From QHXQ01 sp038322995 (lineage in GTDB: Bacteria; Acidobacteriota; Blastocatellia; Pyrinomonadales; Pyrinomonadaceae): 45,293 nt of DNA. Shown piece by piece: positions 8,861 through 16,304 of this stretch (positions are counted from its first letter, which is position 1; every line of letters begins with the position of its first letter). The notes under the pieces were generated by a model, which was not told where the DNA came from, ran no database searches, and saw only the letters and a list, made by a program, of their open reading frames with translations. Made by a program: the position numbers and the translations under genes. The DNA is taken from positions 1 through 45,293 of the forward strand of contig JBBQGM010000040.1 in assembly GCA_038322995.1 (NCBI GenBank). Reading direction: 5' to 3'.

Positions 8861-9679
8861 ATGATGCAAACGATGATACGCTTACTTGACCTGATATCGC
8901 TGGCCGGCGTCAAACTCGCCGATTACAAGATTCACTGCGCGACTGGCTCCAAGCCCACGCCGTTGGAGGCATTCTTTGATGGCAAGTTCAGGCAATGGCA
9001 GGAGGATCAGAAACAACGAAATTTTAAATATGCCCAGATCGTTTCACTCATTCATATGGGTGCAGATAGATGGCTGTTCGGTGGCGTCTACTCTGTTGAC
9101 GGCGTGGAATCACGGACTACTGGTCTGAAGCCGGGGTATAGATATGCAACCACAGAGTTGCCGGGGCTAGAGCACTTGGTGGGGCGTGCAGTCATCCAAT
9201 TCGATAAAAAGTTTCGGGCTTCGTACCTTCTCGGCGGTTCCTACGGCGAGAAACTGACGGTTACCGAGATTCGGATGGAACGTCTGTCCGTGGGAGATTT
9301 CCCCGGATATAACGGTGCGCTTGTTTCACATCAGCTTCTGCGCACGATAATCCGGGAAGAGATTCCGTCATGGCGATCAGCCCTCAGCAGCGTTTCGGGT
9401 GTCTATGTCATTGTCGATACGACTAATGGAAAGCAATACGTGGGAAGCGCCTGCGGAGTCGGGGGTATCTGGCAGCGTTGGGCGGCATATGCGGACAATG
9501 GTCACGGCGGCAACAGGAAACTTATCACGCTGCTGAAAGAAAAGAGAGCAGCCTATGCCAGTAACTTCCAGTACTCGATCTTGGAGGTCTCTGACCTTTA
9601 TACGAGTCAACAGCGCATTCTTGACAGGGAAAGCCACTGGAAGAAGGTTCTGTGTTCAAGCAAATATGGCTATAATTGA
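8861..9679 (+). CDS. GIY-YIG nuclease family protein with N-terminal partner domain
   Basis: 272 aa from the ATG at 8861; ATGs at 8864 and 8873 are alternatives and no clear ribosome site separates them. The C-terminal ~95 residues form a GIY-YIG nuclease domain: GVY (180-182) and YVG (193-195) stand for the name motifs, Arg206 in WQRW and Glu257 in DRESHW are the expected catalytic Arg and metal-binding Glu, and a GHGGN motif lies between. The N-terminal ~170 residues include WLFGGVYSV, LVGRAVIQF and DFPGYNGALVS, a domain I recognise only as the one normally found with this subclass; it may recognise DNA. The gene is less GC-rich than its neighbours and lies between duplicated serA ends, so homing or restriction of intact target sites is plausible. 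Activity and target are inferred. Confidence 0.8.
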   Translation: MMQTMIRLLDLISLAGVKLADYKIHCATGSKPTPLEAFFDGKFRQWQEDQKQRNFKYAQIVSLIHMGADRWLFGGVYSVDGVESRTTGLKPGYRYATTELPGLEHLVGRAVIQFDKKFRASYLLGGSYGEKLTVTEIRMERLSVGDFPGYNGALVSHQLLRTIIREEIPSWRSALSSVSGVYVIVDTTNGKQYVGSACGVGGIWQRWAAYADNGHGGNRKLITLLKEKRAAYASNFQYSILEVSDLYTSQQRILDRESHWKKVLCSSKYGYN

Positions 9680-9723
9680 CATGACCGAATCGAACCAAAG
9701 AGTTAAGGCATTGAGGTGAGGAT

Positions 9724-9939
9724 ATGAGTGTTATTACTATTGAAGGCGTGGTGGAGAATGGGCAAGTTCGTCTGCCCGCGAGTGTCCGTTTGCCGGAGCG
9801 GGCAAAGGTGTATGTCATCGTGCCTGACATCGAAGTGCCAAAAGTTGCGTACATCGGCAGCCCCCGGTTAGTACGTCAAGAACAAGCGGCTGATTTCGAG
9901 AAAGTAGTCGCCGAGGAAAGTCACGATGCCGGATTATGA
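9724..9939 (+). CDS. Antitoxin-like small protein (AF2212/DUF104-like)
   Basis: 71 aa. It opens with ITIEGVVENGQVRLPASVRLPE, the short beta pattern (x-G-x-V-x-N-G-x-[IV]-x-L) of the AF2212/DUF104 and AbrB-like antitoxin-type proteins, then KVYVIVPD and a charged helical tail (RQEQAADFEKVV). A GAGG sequence lies just ahead of the ATG. The stop overlaps the next gene by 14 bases, implying translational coupling. Such proteins usually pair with a toxin such as a PIN nuclease; here the partner is a retropepsin-like protein. Family call moderate, function unproven. Confidence 0.65.
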   Translation: MSVITIEGVVENGQVRLPASVRLPERAKVYVIVPDIEVPKVAYIGSPRLVRQEQAADFEKVVAEESHDAGL

Positions 9940-10306
9940 CAAGCTTCTCTTCACGCCACCCGCACCGCTAGCGAGAGTGAGCCTCCGCCATCCGCAGACC
10001 GGAACTATCGTTAAAGATGTGCCCATGCTGCTCGACTCTGGCGCTGATGCTACCTTGCTGCCTCAAACATTCGTAGCGCAAATCAATGTTGCTGTTGACC
10101 CGAATGAGGGTTATGAATTAATGGGCTTTGACGGCCACATCAGCATAGCGCAGGTTGTGCAGTTGGATTTAATCTTTTTGCAGCGCGCGTTCAAAGGGCG
10201 CTTTCTACTGATTAACCAGGAATGGGGATTGATCGGACGCGACATTCTTAATCATATATCCCTGTTGCTCAATGGGCCGCGCCTGAGTTGGAATGAACCA
10301 CAATAA
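9926..10306 (+). CDS. Retropepsin-like aspartic protease domain protein
   Basis: 126 aa. It carries the single-domain retroviral-type aspartic protease signature: hydrophobic residues followed by LLDSGADATLLP, with catalytic Asp37-Ser38-Gly39-Ala40, then a flap-like region (YELMGFDG) and the late hydrophobic-Gly motif LIGRDILN before a short tail. One half-site means it would act as a dimer. There is no signal peptide, so it is cytoplasmic. The start overlaps the antitoxin-like gene by 14 bases, so the two are made together. Whether it is an active protease, a toxin or a processing partner is unknown. Confidence 0.72.
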   Translation: MPDYDKLLFTPPAPLARVSLRHPQTGTIVKDVPMLLDSGADATLLPQTFVAQINVAVDPNEGYELMGFDGHISIAQVVQLDLIFLQRAFKGRFLLINQEWGLIGRDILNHISLLLNGPRLSWNEPQ

Positions 10307-10370
10307 TCTGAGTTGCAAAGGCTATCTAACGCCATTCGCGCCAACCGCTAGCAACGCGGCGGCGCAGCCA

Positions 10371-10475
10371 GCCGTGATCGAGACCGATGCGCCGCCCGAC
10401 GACGCTACGCTCGACGAACTGCGCGCCGCCGCCCAGATCATCTCCGCACGCCGCAGCGCGTTGGAAGCGTAAATG
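10371..10475 (+). pseudogene. Displaced 3' end of serA (direct repeat copy 2)
   Basis: This is a second copy of the last 33 codons of serA, in an intact frame to its TAA at 10470-10472. Relative to the live gene there are two amino-acid changes (Asn to Asp, Ile to Ser) and four silent changes. Homology fades just upstream, where a 2-base offset breaks the frame. It has no start codon of its own in frame and is presumably not translated. It is best read as the original gene end cut off by the insertion. Confidence 0.85.
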
Positions 10476-10505
10476 AAAAAGCCGCACAGCCTTGAATAGC
10501 AGCAG

Positions 10506-10883
10506 ATGAGTGACATCAGCCTTAATCTGGACGGAGTAGTTGCCTTCCTCGTCGCTGCTGCTTTGGGCTGCTGTCTATTGCTCGGAGTAATCGCTTGCGC
10601 GCTTTATGCCTGGTCTAGAGCGCAGCGCACGAAAGTAGGTATCACCGCGCAGCCAATCTTTCCGCACATTATGGGCATGCTGCTAAGTTTGGTCGGTTGC
10701 TTGGTCGTTGTGCTGATTATCTTTATTCGTGATGGTCGATTACAACCGCATGATTTGGAACTTTGGTTGGATAAGTGGATTCCCCTTTGGGCAACAGCGT
10801 TGCTATTGTTATGGCCGATAAGCGCCGTAACATTAAAGAAGTGGCGACAGCCGAAGCGACAGATCAAGCACAACCAAACTTAA
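10506..10883 (+). CDS. Small integral membrane protein, unknown
   Basis: 125 aa with three likely membrane segments (about 11-33, 52-72 and 88-108) joined by short polar loops, and a basic C-terminal tail. I recognise no family. It begins 33 bp after the displaced serA stop, so before the insertion it was probably the gene right behind serA. Only a weak purine-rich sequence precedes the ATG. Confidence 0.6.
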   Translation: MSDISLNLDGVVAFLVAAALGCCLLLGVIACALYAWSRAQRTKVGITAQPIFPHIMGMLLSLVGCLVVVLIIFIRDGRLQPHDLELWLDKWIPLWATALLLLWPISAVTLKKWRQPKRQIKHNQT

Positions 10884-10887
10884 CAAA

Positions 10888-10962
10888 GCGATAGACCGGC
10901 TGCGCGCGTAAACGATTATTCATCCGGGGAATGGCCCCCGCGCGCCGGTAAACCCTATCGTT
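10888..10962. repeat. Long imperfect palindrome between convergent genes
   Basis: The arms gcgatag-accggc-tgcgcgcg (10888-10908) and cgcgcgccggt...ctatcg (10939-10960) can form an interrupted hairpin between the membrane protein gene and the convergent VWFA gene. It may end transcription from both sides. It also recalls integron attC sites (cttaac on one side, cgttagcc on the other), but the boxes do not match the attC consensus fully. Confidence 0.45.
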
Positions 10963-10973
10963 AGCCCTGACCT

Positions 10974-13187
10974 TCACTCAATCATAAATTTAACGCGCTG
11001 GGTCGCACTAGTCTTGGCGGTGCGGTCGATGGCGGTGGCTTGGAGGATGTAGCGGCCGGCAGGCAAGCCTTGAAGGCTGAGGTCGGCGGCGTAGAATAGC
11101 GTGGTGTATGTGGTCAGCCCGGTGGTGGTGATTTTGCTCAAAGGAATGGTGACGACCGGTTGATCGTCGCGGAAAATTTGCAGTTGCAGCGCAACGTCGG
11201 GAGCGGTCGTCGGCGTGGCGGGGGCGGCGTTGTAGATGTAGAGCAAAAAGCGCAGGAAGGTGTTACGGAGAAAGCGCCGGTTGGGGTTGATGAGCGCTTG
11301 CGTCTGCTCCGGCGGCGGGGCCGCCTCGGGGGCGTCGGCGGTGTGTGGGCGTTCGCCGAGGAAGATGCTGCTGAGCGCGAATTTGCCGCCATCGAGCGCA
11401 GGCACCGTGAGCCATTGGGCGGCGCTGCCTGTGCGGCCGCTCTCGACTTCGCGCGCGGCGACCCGCACCTGATAGAGACCGGGCTTGGTTGGTGTCTGGA
11501 ACGTAAGCACGAGGCGTGGCAGCTTGGCCGGCAGTTGCGGCGCGCTCGCAGCCTCGGCCGTTGCCGCCTCCGGCTTAGGCGGCAACGCTGCGCGCCGCTC
11601 GAAGGATGAAGCAAGGCGACCCTGTTCGTCATAGACTAAGCCGACAAGATCGAGTTGCCGGCCCTGTCCGGGCGGAGGTTGCTCAACGCTGACCTGCACG
11701 GTGCTGGCCAGCACCGTGCCTTTCGGTAAGACGAGATAATTGAGCGTGAGCGCGATTGGTAGCGCTGTCTTCGGCGCGAACGAGTTAAGCGCGGCGGCCA
11801 GATCAGCATGCGCTTGTGTGTTGTCCGGCGTGTTACTGCCCGCGCGGTCGGTGCGCTTGTGTTTGTCGTCACGCTTGCGCGGCGGCTCGGCGGGTGCCGT
11901 GCTGAAGAAGCCGCGTTGCACGGACACAGTCAACTCAGGCCGTTGCTTGATGCGCACCTCAATGTGATGAAACTTACCACCGCGTAACTCTTCTTGCGCG
12001 GGTTGCCAAGCCAATAAATAGTAGATAGAAGTCTCTTGCAACACGCGCTTAAGGGCATTGCTAAGCGCGTTGGTGTTGAGTAGGGCCCGCCCGCCCGTGC
12101 CTTCTGCGACGATTTGCAACGACTCTTGCATATCGAATAAACCGGCAGAGCGCGCACGAATCTGGCCCGTCGGATCGCGCAAATCGTCCATCCCCTGATC
12201 GGCTATGTCCAGCGTGCCGGTTGACAGTCCATGTGCGTCGAGCGCGTAAATGACCACGCCGGAACGCAAGGCCGCGTCGGTCACGTGCTCGATGCGCTCC
12301 GACATCACCGGCGACGAGTTGTCCAGAATGAAACCGTCGGAAATGAAATAGACGAGTTTACGGCCGGGCAGTTGCGCCGAGACGCGCAGCAAGTTTTGCA
12401 GCCCCGACAAGGTCTGCGTGGCGATTAAGTTATTCAGTTGGATGATACTGTCGGCGCGGGAGCGCACTTCCTGCTCCGCCTGAGCGCGCGGGATAGATAG
12501 TTCACGCATTTTAGCCTCGACGAAAGCGGACAGCGTGAACTGATCGTTGCGCTTAATGCTGAGCGCATCTGCGGGCGTCATCAACGGGCGATCAAAATCG
12601 CGCGTAGAGCGTTCGCGGAAAGCAAGTCGCTTGACGGCGGCCCGCAGCACGTCTTTGTCGTCCGTCAACTGTTGCAGGAAGCCAAGCTGCCCGGTTGCGC
12701 AGATGAGCGCAATTTGATCATTCTGCCCCAACTGCTCCTCGATGAAGCGCGCCAGCAACGTCTGCGTGCGGCGCAGGCTGTCAACGGACAGATGCAAATC
12801 ATCGATGAAGAAAAAAACGAGCCGGCCGCGATCAAGCGGGCGGGTCGCCGCATTGCTTGCGCCAGTCGGGCCGGCGCGCGGCCCGCGCGCGGCCGCTAGC
12901 TGGGCCTCTTCATTGACGCTGCCGGCCCGCACGCGCTCGAAAAAGGAGACGCTCTGCGCATGGCCATCCACGCGCAGCTCGAAATCTTCGGGGCGCAGGT
13001 TGTCCACAAAGTTGCCGCGCTTGTCGAGTACGAGCACGTCGGTCTGCACCAGTTCGGTGCTGACGCGGATGATCTCATCCGCAGGCGTGGGCTGGCCCGT
13101 TGGCAGTTGTTGCGCGGGCGCGCTCGTTGCGCACAGGCAAAGCCAGACGAAGAGACAAGTGCGGGAGGGGAAAGCGGGAGCGATCAT
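10974..13187 (-). CDS. VWFA-related acidobacterial domain protein, exported
   Basis: 737 aa. A signal peptide (about 1-25, ending APAQQ) is followed by the block VLVLDKRGNFVDNLRPEDFELRVDG, which marks the VWFA-related proteins that are abundant in Acidobacteriota (TIGR03436 type). A von Willebrand A-like domain follows: RLVFFFIDDLHLS replaces the classic DxSxS metal site, then a second block near FISDGFILD and later IYYLLAWQP. The C-terminal ~300 residues look like beta-rich Ig-like domains. The function of this family is not established; an extracytoplasmic adhesion or scaffold role is inferred. It is transcribed away from the ABC transporter. A linker near residue 435 is charged and low in complexity. 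Confidence 0.85.
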   Translation of the reverse strand: MIAPAFPSRTCLFVWLCLCATSAPAQQLPTGQPTPADEIIRVSTELVQTDVLVLDKRGNFVDNLRPEDFELRVDGHAQSVSFFERVRAGSVNEEAQLAAARGPRAGPTGASNAATRPLDRGRLVFFFIDDLHLSVDSLRRTQTLLARFIEEQLGQNDQIALICATGQLGFLQQLTDDKDVLRAAVKRLAFRERSTRDFDRPLMTPADALSIKRNDQFTLSAFVEAKMRELSIPRAQAEQEVRSRADSIIQLNNLIATQTLSGLQNLLRVSAQLPGRKLVYFISDGFILDNSSPVMSERIEHVTDAALRSGVVIYALDAHGLSTGTLDIADQGMDDLRDPTGQIRARSAGLFDMQESLQIVAEGTGGRALLNTNALSNALKRVLQETSIYYLLAWQPAQEELRGGKFHHIEVRIKQRPELTVSVQRGFFSTAPAEPPRKRDDKHKRTDRAGSNTPDNTQAHADLAAALNSFAPKTALPIALTLNYLVLPKGTVLASTVQVSVEQPPPGQGRQLDLVGLVYDEQGRLASSFERRAALPPKPEAATAEAASAPQLPAKLPRLVLTFQTPTKPGLYQVRVAAREVESGRTGSAAQWLTVPALDGGKFALSSIFLGERPHTADAPEAAPPPEQTQALINPNRRFLRNTFLRFLLYIYNAAPATPTTAPDVALQLQIFRDDQPVVTIPLSKITTTGLTTYTTLFYAADLSLQGLPAGRYILQATAIDRTAKTSATQRVKFMIE

Positions 13188-13227
13188 GTTCGTTACCTGT
13201 GGACATTAGTCCGGGGAGGACAGGCGC

Positions 13228-13236
13228 ATCATATCA
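13228..13236 (-). promoter_or_regulatory. Extended -10 promoter of the VWFA gene
   Basis: Minus-strand TGATATGAT (TGn plus TATGAT). Transcription would start near 13221, about 34 bases before the ATG at 13187. Confidence 0.45.
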
Positions 13237-13352
13237 CGCGCGTCGCCGCCAGCAAGAGGACAGTAGAACTTTCACTAGGTAGCGCCCGTATAACCCGCGC
13301 AGGCACGCCAAGCGGAAGACACAAAAGCAGATGATGCTCGTGGAGGTCGGAT

Positions 13353-14264
13353 TTGAGTGAGCCGGATGCGACGTTGGTGCTTGATAGCGTCTCGAAAAAG
13401 TTTGATGAGTTTGTGGCGGTCGCCGGGCTGAGCCTACAGGCGCGGCGCGGGCGCATCTTCGGTTTGCTCGGCCCGAACGGCGCAGGTAAGACGACGACGC
13501 TGCGCATGATCGTCGGCATCACCGCGCCGGATACAGGGCGCGTCGAAGTATTCGGGCGACCGATGACGGCGGTGTTGCGCGACCGCATCGGCTATCTGCC
13601 CGAAGAGCGCGGGCTGTATCGTAAGATGAAGATCGGCGAGCAACTGCGCTTCTTCGGCGAGTTGAAAGGCATGAGCGGGCGCGCGGCGGAGCACGAAATA
13701 GATCGTTGGCTGGAGCGTATGAAGCTGACAGATTGGAAGCTGAAGAAAACGGACGAGCTATCAAAAGGCATGCAGCAGAAAGTGCAATTCATCGCTGCCG
13801 TGTTGCACGATCCTGATCTACTGATCTTAGACGAACCGTTCTCCGGTCTCGATCCCGTCAGCGTTGAAACCTTAAAGGCGGCCGTGCTCGACTTGCAGGC
13901 CGCCGGCAAGACCATCATTCTCTCGACGCACCTGATGGCGCAGGCCGAGCAACTCTGCGCCGATATCTGTCTGCTGAATCGTTCACGCAAAGTGCTGGGC
14001 GGCAGTCTGCGGGAAATCAAGAGCGGGTACGGCCGCAATACCGTCGCGCTGCGGGTGGCAGGTGCGGAAGAAGTATTAGCCGACCCGACGCTCGTCGCGG
14101 CGGTCAAGCAACACAGCGACGAGACCGAAGTGCTGCTCGCCGACGGCGCGGACGCGCAGGAGTTATTACAGCGGCTGATACAGACGGGGGCGCGCATCTC
14201 GAAGTTCGAGCAGATGGAACCGAGCCTTAACGACATCTTCATCGAAAAGGTGAGCGCAAGCTGA
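13353..14264 (+). CDS. ABC transporter ATP-binding protein (NatA-like)
   Basis: 303 aa. The nucleotide-binding half of an ABC-2 type exporter: Walker A GPNGAGKTT near 40-48, signature LSKGMQQK near 137, Walker B LLILDEPFSGLD near 155, and a switch His in LSTHLM. The C-terminal ~80 residues form the regulatory tail of the NatA/YhaQ type. The start is a TTG at 13353, supported by GGAGGT at 13342-13347 with a 5-base spacer. Its stop overlaps the permease start by one base (TGATG), so the two are translationally coupled. Substrate (Na+, drug or other) cannot be read from sequence. Confidence 0.92.
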   Translation: MSEPDATLVLDSVSKKFDEFVAVAGLSLQARRGRIFGLLGPNGAGKTTTLRMIVGITAPDTGRVEVFGRPMTAVLRDRIGYLPEERGLYRKMKIGEQLRFFGELKGMSGRAAEHEIDRWLERMKLTDWKLKKTDELSKGMQQKVQFIAAVLHDPDLLILDEPFSGLDPVSVETLKAAVLDLQAAGKTIILSTHLMAQAEQLCADICLLNRSRKVLGGSLREIKSGYGRNTVALRVAGAEEVLADPTLVAAVKQHSDETEVLLADGADAQELLQRLIQTGARISKFEQMEPSLNDIFIEKVSAS

Positions 14265-15631
14265 TGAGTAGATTGCTGACGATCATCCGGCGCGAGTACG
14301 TGCAGCGCGTGCGCTCGCGCTTCTTTGTGTTGGCGACAGTCTTGGGCCCGCTGGCTATGCTCGCCTTCACAGTCGTGCCTGCGCTCATCTTCAACATCGA
14401 CGCGGGCGGGCCCGCGCGCATCGCCATCGTGGACGAGACCGGGCGCGTGTACGACCGCGTGCGCGATGCATTGCTGCGCGACCCCGACGCAGCAGATGGC
14501 GCAGACGGGAGCAATGGCTCGGCTACGGCACCGGCGGCCGGGGCGGAAGGCATGCCCGGCGCGCGGGCGGCACAGGCAAGCGGGCGCAAGGCGGAAGCCG
14601 GCTACACGCTGGAACAAGTCGCCGTGGCCGGCCGGTCGGTGGCCGAGGTGCAGCGCGACTTGAACGCGCGCGTGCGCCGGAATGAACTGGACGCCTACGT
14701 CGTGCTGCCGCGCGATTTTCTCGCCACCGGGAAAGCCGACTACTTCGCGCGCAACCTCGGCGATGACCGCACCGTCCGGCAGTTCAAGAGTCGGTTGAGC
14801 GAAGCGGTCAGCGAACAACGACTGATCGACCGGGGCATCAATGTCCAGTTCGTGCATGAGTCAACGCGCCAACTGACGCTGACGACGCGGAAGGCGGGCG
14901 CGGAAGGCGGGGCGGCGGCGGCAGACGGCGGTAGCAGTTTCGGCTTGGCCTTCGGCATTGGCTTCTTCATCTACATCACAGTGCTTTTGTACGGGCAGGT
15001 GATTCTCGGCGCGGTGGTGGAAGAGAAGACGACGCGCTTGACGGAGATGTTGTTCTCGTCCGTGCGCACGTTCACGCTGATGATGGGCAAGTTGCTCGGC
15101 GTCTCGCTCGTCGCGTTGACGCAGTTCTCGATCTGGGCCGGCGCGTTCCTGCTCGTCACGCTCTATGGCGCGAGCGCGCTGGCCGGGAGCAACATCCACT
15201 TGCCGCAGGTCGCGCCGTCGGTGATCATCTACGCTGTGTTGTTTTTCGTGCTGGGCTATTTTCTTTACGCGACGATCTATCTGCTGCTGGGCGCGATGGT
15301 GACGACGACGCAGGAGGGCGGACAACTCTCGATGCCGGTCGTGTTCATGCTGGCGGCGAGCCTCTGGCTGGCCGTGCCGGTGATCCGCAGTCCGAACTCT
15401 TCGTTTGCCAAATTAGTCTCGCTGATTCCGTTCTCCGCGCCGATCACGATGATGGCGCGCATCGTCGCCGAGCCGCCGCCCTTCTGGCAGATCGCGCTCT
15501 CGCTCTTGATCGGCTTCGCCACCGTGGCGCTGCTCATCTGGCTTACGGCGCGCGTCTATCGCGTCGGCATGCTCATGTACGGCAAGCGCGCCAGCATCCC
15601 TGAGGTGCTGCGCTGGGTGCGGCAAGAGTAA
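14264..15631 (+). CDS. ABC-2 type transporter permease (NatB-like)
   Basis: 455 aa. It opens with the basic IIRREYVQRVRSRFF motif and TM1, has a large extracytoplasmic loop (about 45-215, with an Ala/Gly-rich disordered patch), then five or so membrane segments. ILGAVVEEKTTRLTEMLFSSV is the conserved cytoplasmic coupling motif of ABC-2 permeases. It is coupled to the ATPase gene by a one-base overlap. Length and topology match NatB/YhaP exporters. Confidence 0.9.
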   Translation: MSRLLTIIRREYVQRVRSRFFVLATVLGPLAMLAFTVVPALIFNIDAGGPARIAIVDETGRVYDRVRDALLRDPDAADGADGSNGSATAPAAGAEGMPGARAAQASGRKAEAGYTLEQVAVAGRSVAEVQRDLNARVRRNELDAYVVLPRDFLATGKADYFARNLGDDRTVRQFKSRLSEAVSEQRLIDRGINVQFVHESTRQLTLTTRKAGAEGGAAAADGGSSFGLAFGIGFFIYITVLLYGQVILGAVVEEKTTRLTEMLFSSVRTFTLMMGKLLGVSLVALTQFSIWAGAFLLVTLYGASALAGSNIHLPQVAPSVIIYAVLFFVLGYFLYATIYLLLGAMVTTTQEGGQLSMPVVFMLAASLWLAVPVIRSPNSSFAKLVSLIPFSAPITMMARIVAEPPPFWQIALSLLIGFATVALLIWLTARVYRVGMLMYGKRASIPEVLRWVRQE

Positions 15632-15672
15632 GCAAGCAGCCGGTCATAGGTCGGCCAGGCAAACTGCCTTGA

Positions 15673-15707
15673 CTGAACTCTAACCTCTAATTTCTGACTT
15701 CTATTTT
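15673..15707 (+). repeat. Five degenerate heptamers abutting a start codon
   Basis: Five consecutive seven-base units, each beginning ct (ctgaact, ctaacct, ctaattt, ctgactt, ctatttt), run straight into the ATG at 15708. They occupy the place where a ribosome-binding site is expected. A very similar end (ctgacct ctgcttt) precedes the ATG at 31228. Confidence 0.6.
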
Positions 15708-16265
15708 ATGGCTACTGAGATCGAAAAGAAGTATCGCGTGACGGAAGGGCAGATCACGGCGTTGCGGGCGCGGCTGGCGACGGTCGGTGCGGCGGCGCGC
15801 GGCACTGAGTTTGAAGTGAACACGCTGTATGCGGGCGGTGGGCTTGACCCGCACAGATGCGTGCTGCGCCTGCGGCGTGTGGGCGCGCGGGCAGTGTTGA
15901 CGTACAAGGAGCAGTTTGCGTCTGACGGGGCGATTAAGCATCGGCGCGAGGATGAAAGCGAGGTCGCGGACGCCGACGCGGTTGCGGCGATCCTTGACGC
16001 GCTCGGCTACCGGCCCGCGCTCGTCTACGAGAAGCGGCGTGAGACATGGCAACTTAGCGAAGCGGAAGTGGTGCTCGACAAGTTGCCGTTCGGCTGGTTC
16101 GTCGAGATTGAAGGGCCGGAGGCGGCGATCAATGAGGCGGAGCGGCAGCTTGAGTTGCGCACGGCCGCAGTCGAGTACGCGACCTATCCGGACTTGACCA
16201 ATCGCTTCGGCATCATGCGCGGCACGGTCGTCGAAGCGCGCTTCGACGTTGCACCGGCAGATTGA
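15708..16265 (+). CDS. CYTH domain protein (class IV adenylate cyclase / triphosphatase type)
   Basis: 185 aa. The CYTH signature ExExK is present as EIEKKYR at 4-10. Basic and acidic strands of the tunnel fold follow: CVLRLRR, AVLTYKE, RREDESEV, VYEKRRE and WFVEIEG. CYTH enzymes act on triphosphate substrates such as ATP, thiamine triphosphate or inorganic triphosphate. This length and the LDALGY...VYEKRRETW pattern fit the CyaB-like group, but catalysis cannot be assigned from motifs alone. There is no Shine-Dalgarno; a heptamer run lies in its place. Confidence 0.85.
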   Translation: MATEIEKKYRVTEGQITALRARLATVGAAARGTEFEVNTLYAGGGLDPHRCVLRLRRVGARAVLTYKEQFASDGAIKHRREDESEVADADAVAAILDALGYRPALVYEKRRETWQLSEAEVVLDKLPFGWFVEIEGPEAAINEAERQLELRTAAVEYATYPDLTNRFGIMRGTVVEARFDVAPAD

Positions 16266-16304
16266 ATGATGCGGTAGTGAACAGGACAAGCGCTGCTGCT
16301 AAAG

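Larger units (their letters stand above)
8778..10370 (+). mobile_element. Putative homing-type cassette inserted at the serA 3' end
   Basis: A ~1.6 kb block lies between the two copies of the serA tail. It holds a GIY-YIG nuclease gene, an antitoxin-like gene and a retropepsin-like gene, all on the plus strand. Its base composition is plainly less GC-rich than serA and the VWFA gene on either side. No transposase, integrase or terminal inverted repeat is seen. The tail repeat plus a GIY-YIG nuclease suggests homing with replacement of the displaced gene end. The exact left edge is uncertain (8778 to ~8795), because weak similarity between the copies runs a little past the stop codon. Confidence 0.55.

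Noticed and set aside
10322..10516. 64-codon minus-strand frame over the displaced serA tail
   Set aside because: It is the antisense of the serA repeat; a matching antisense frame exists at the live serA end (8543-8758).
10888..10967. True integron attC site
   Set aside because: The foot gttagcc does not meet the GTTRRRY consensus and no integrase is in the window; kept only as a weak resemblance.
13592..14857. 421-codon open frame antisense to the ABC transporter genes
   Set aside because: Spans two well-identified genes on the other strand; Ser/Arg-rich composition typical of shadow frames.
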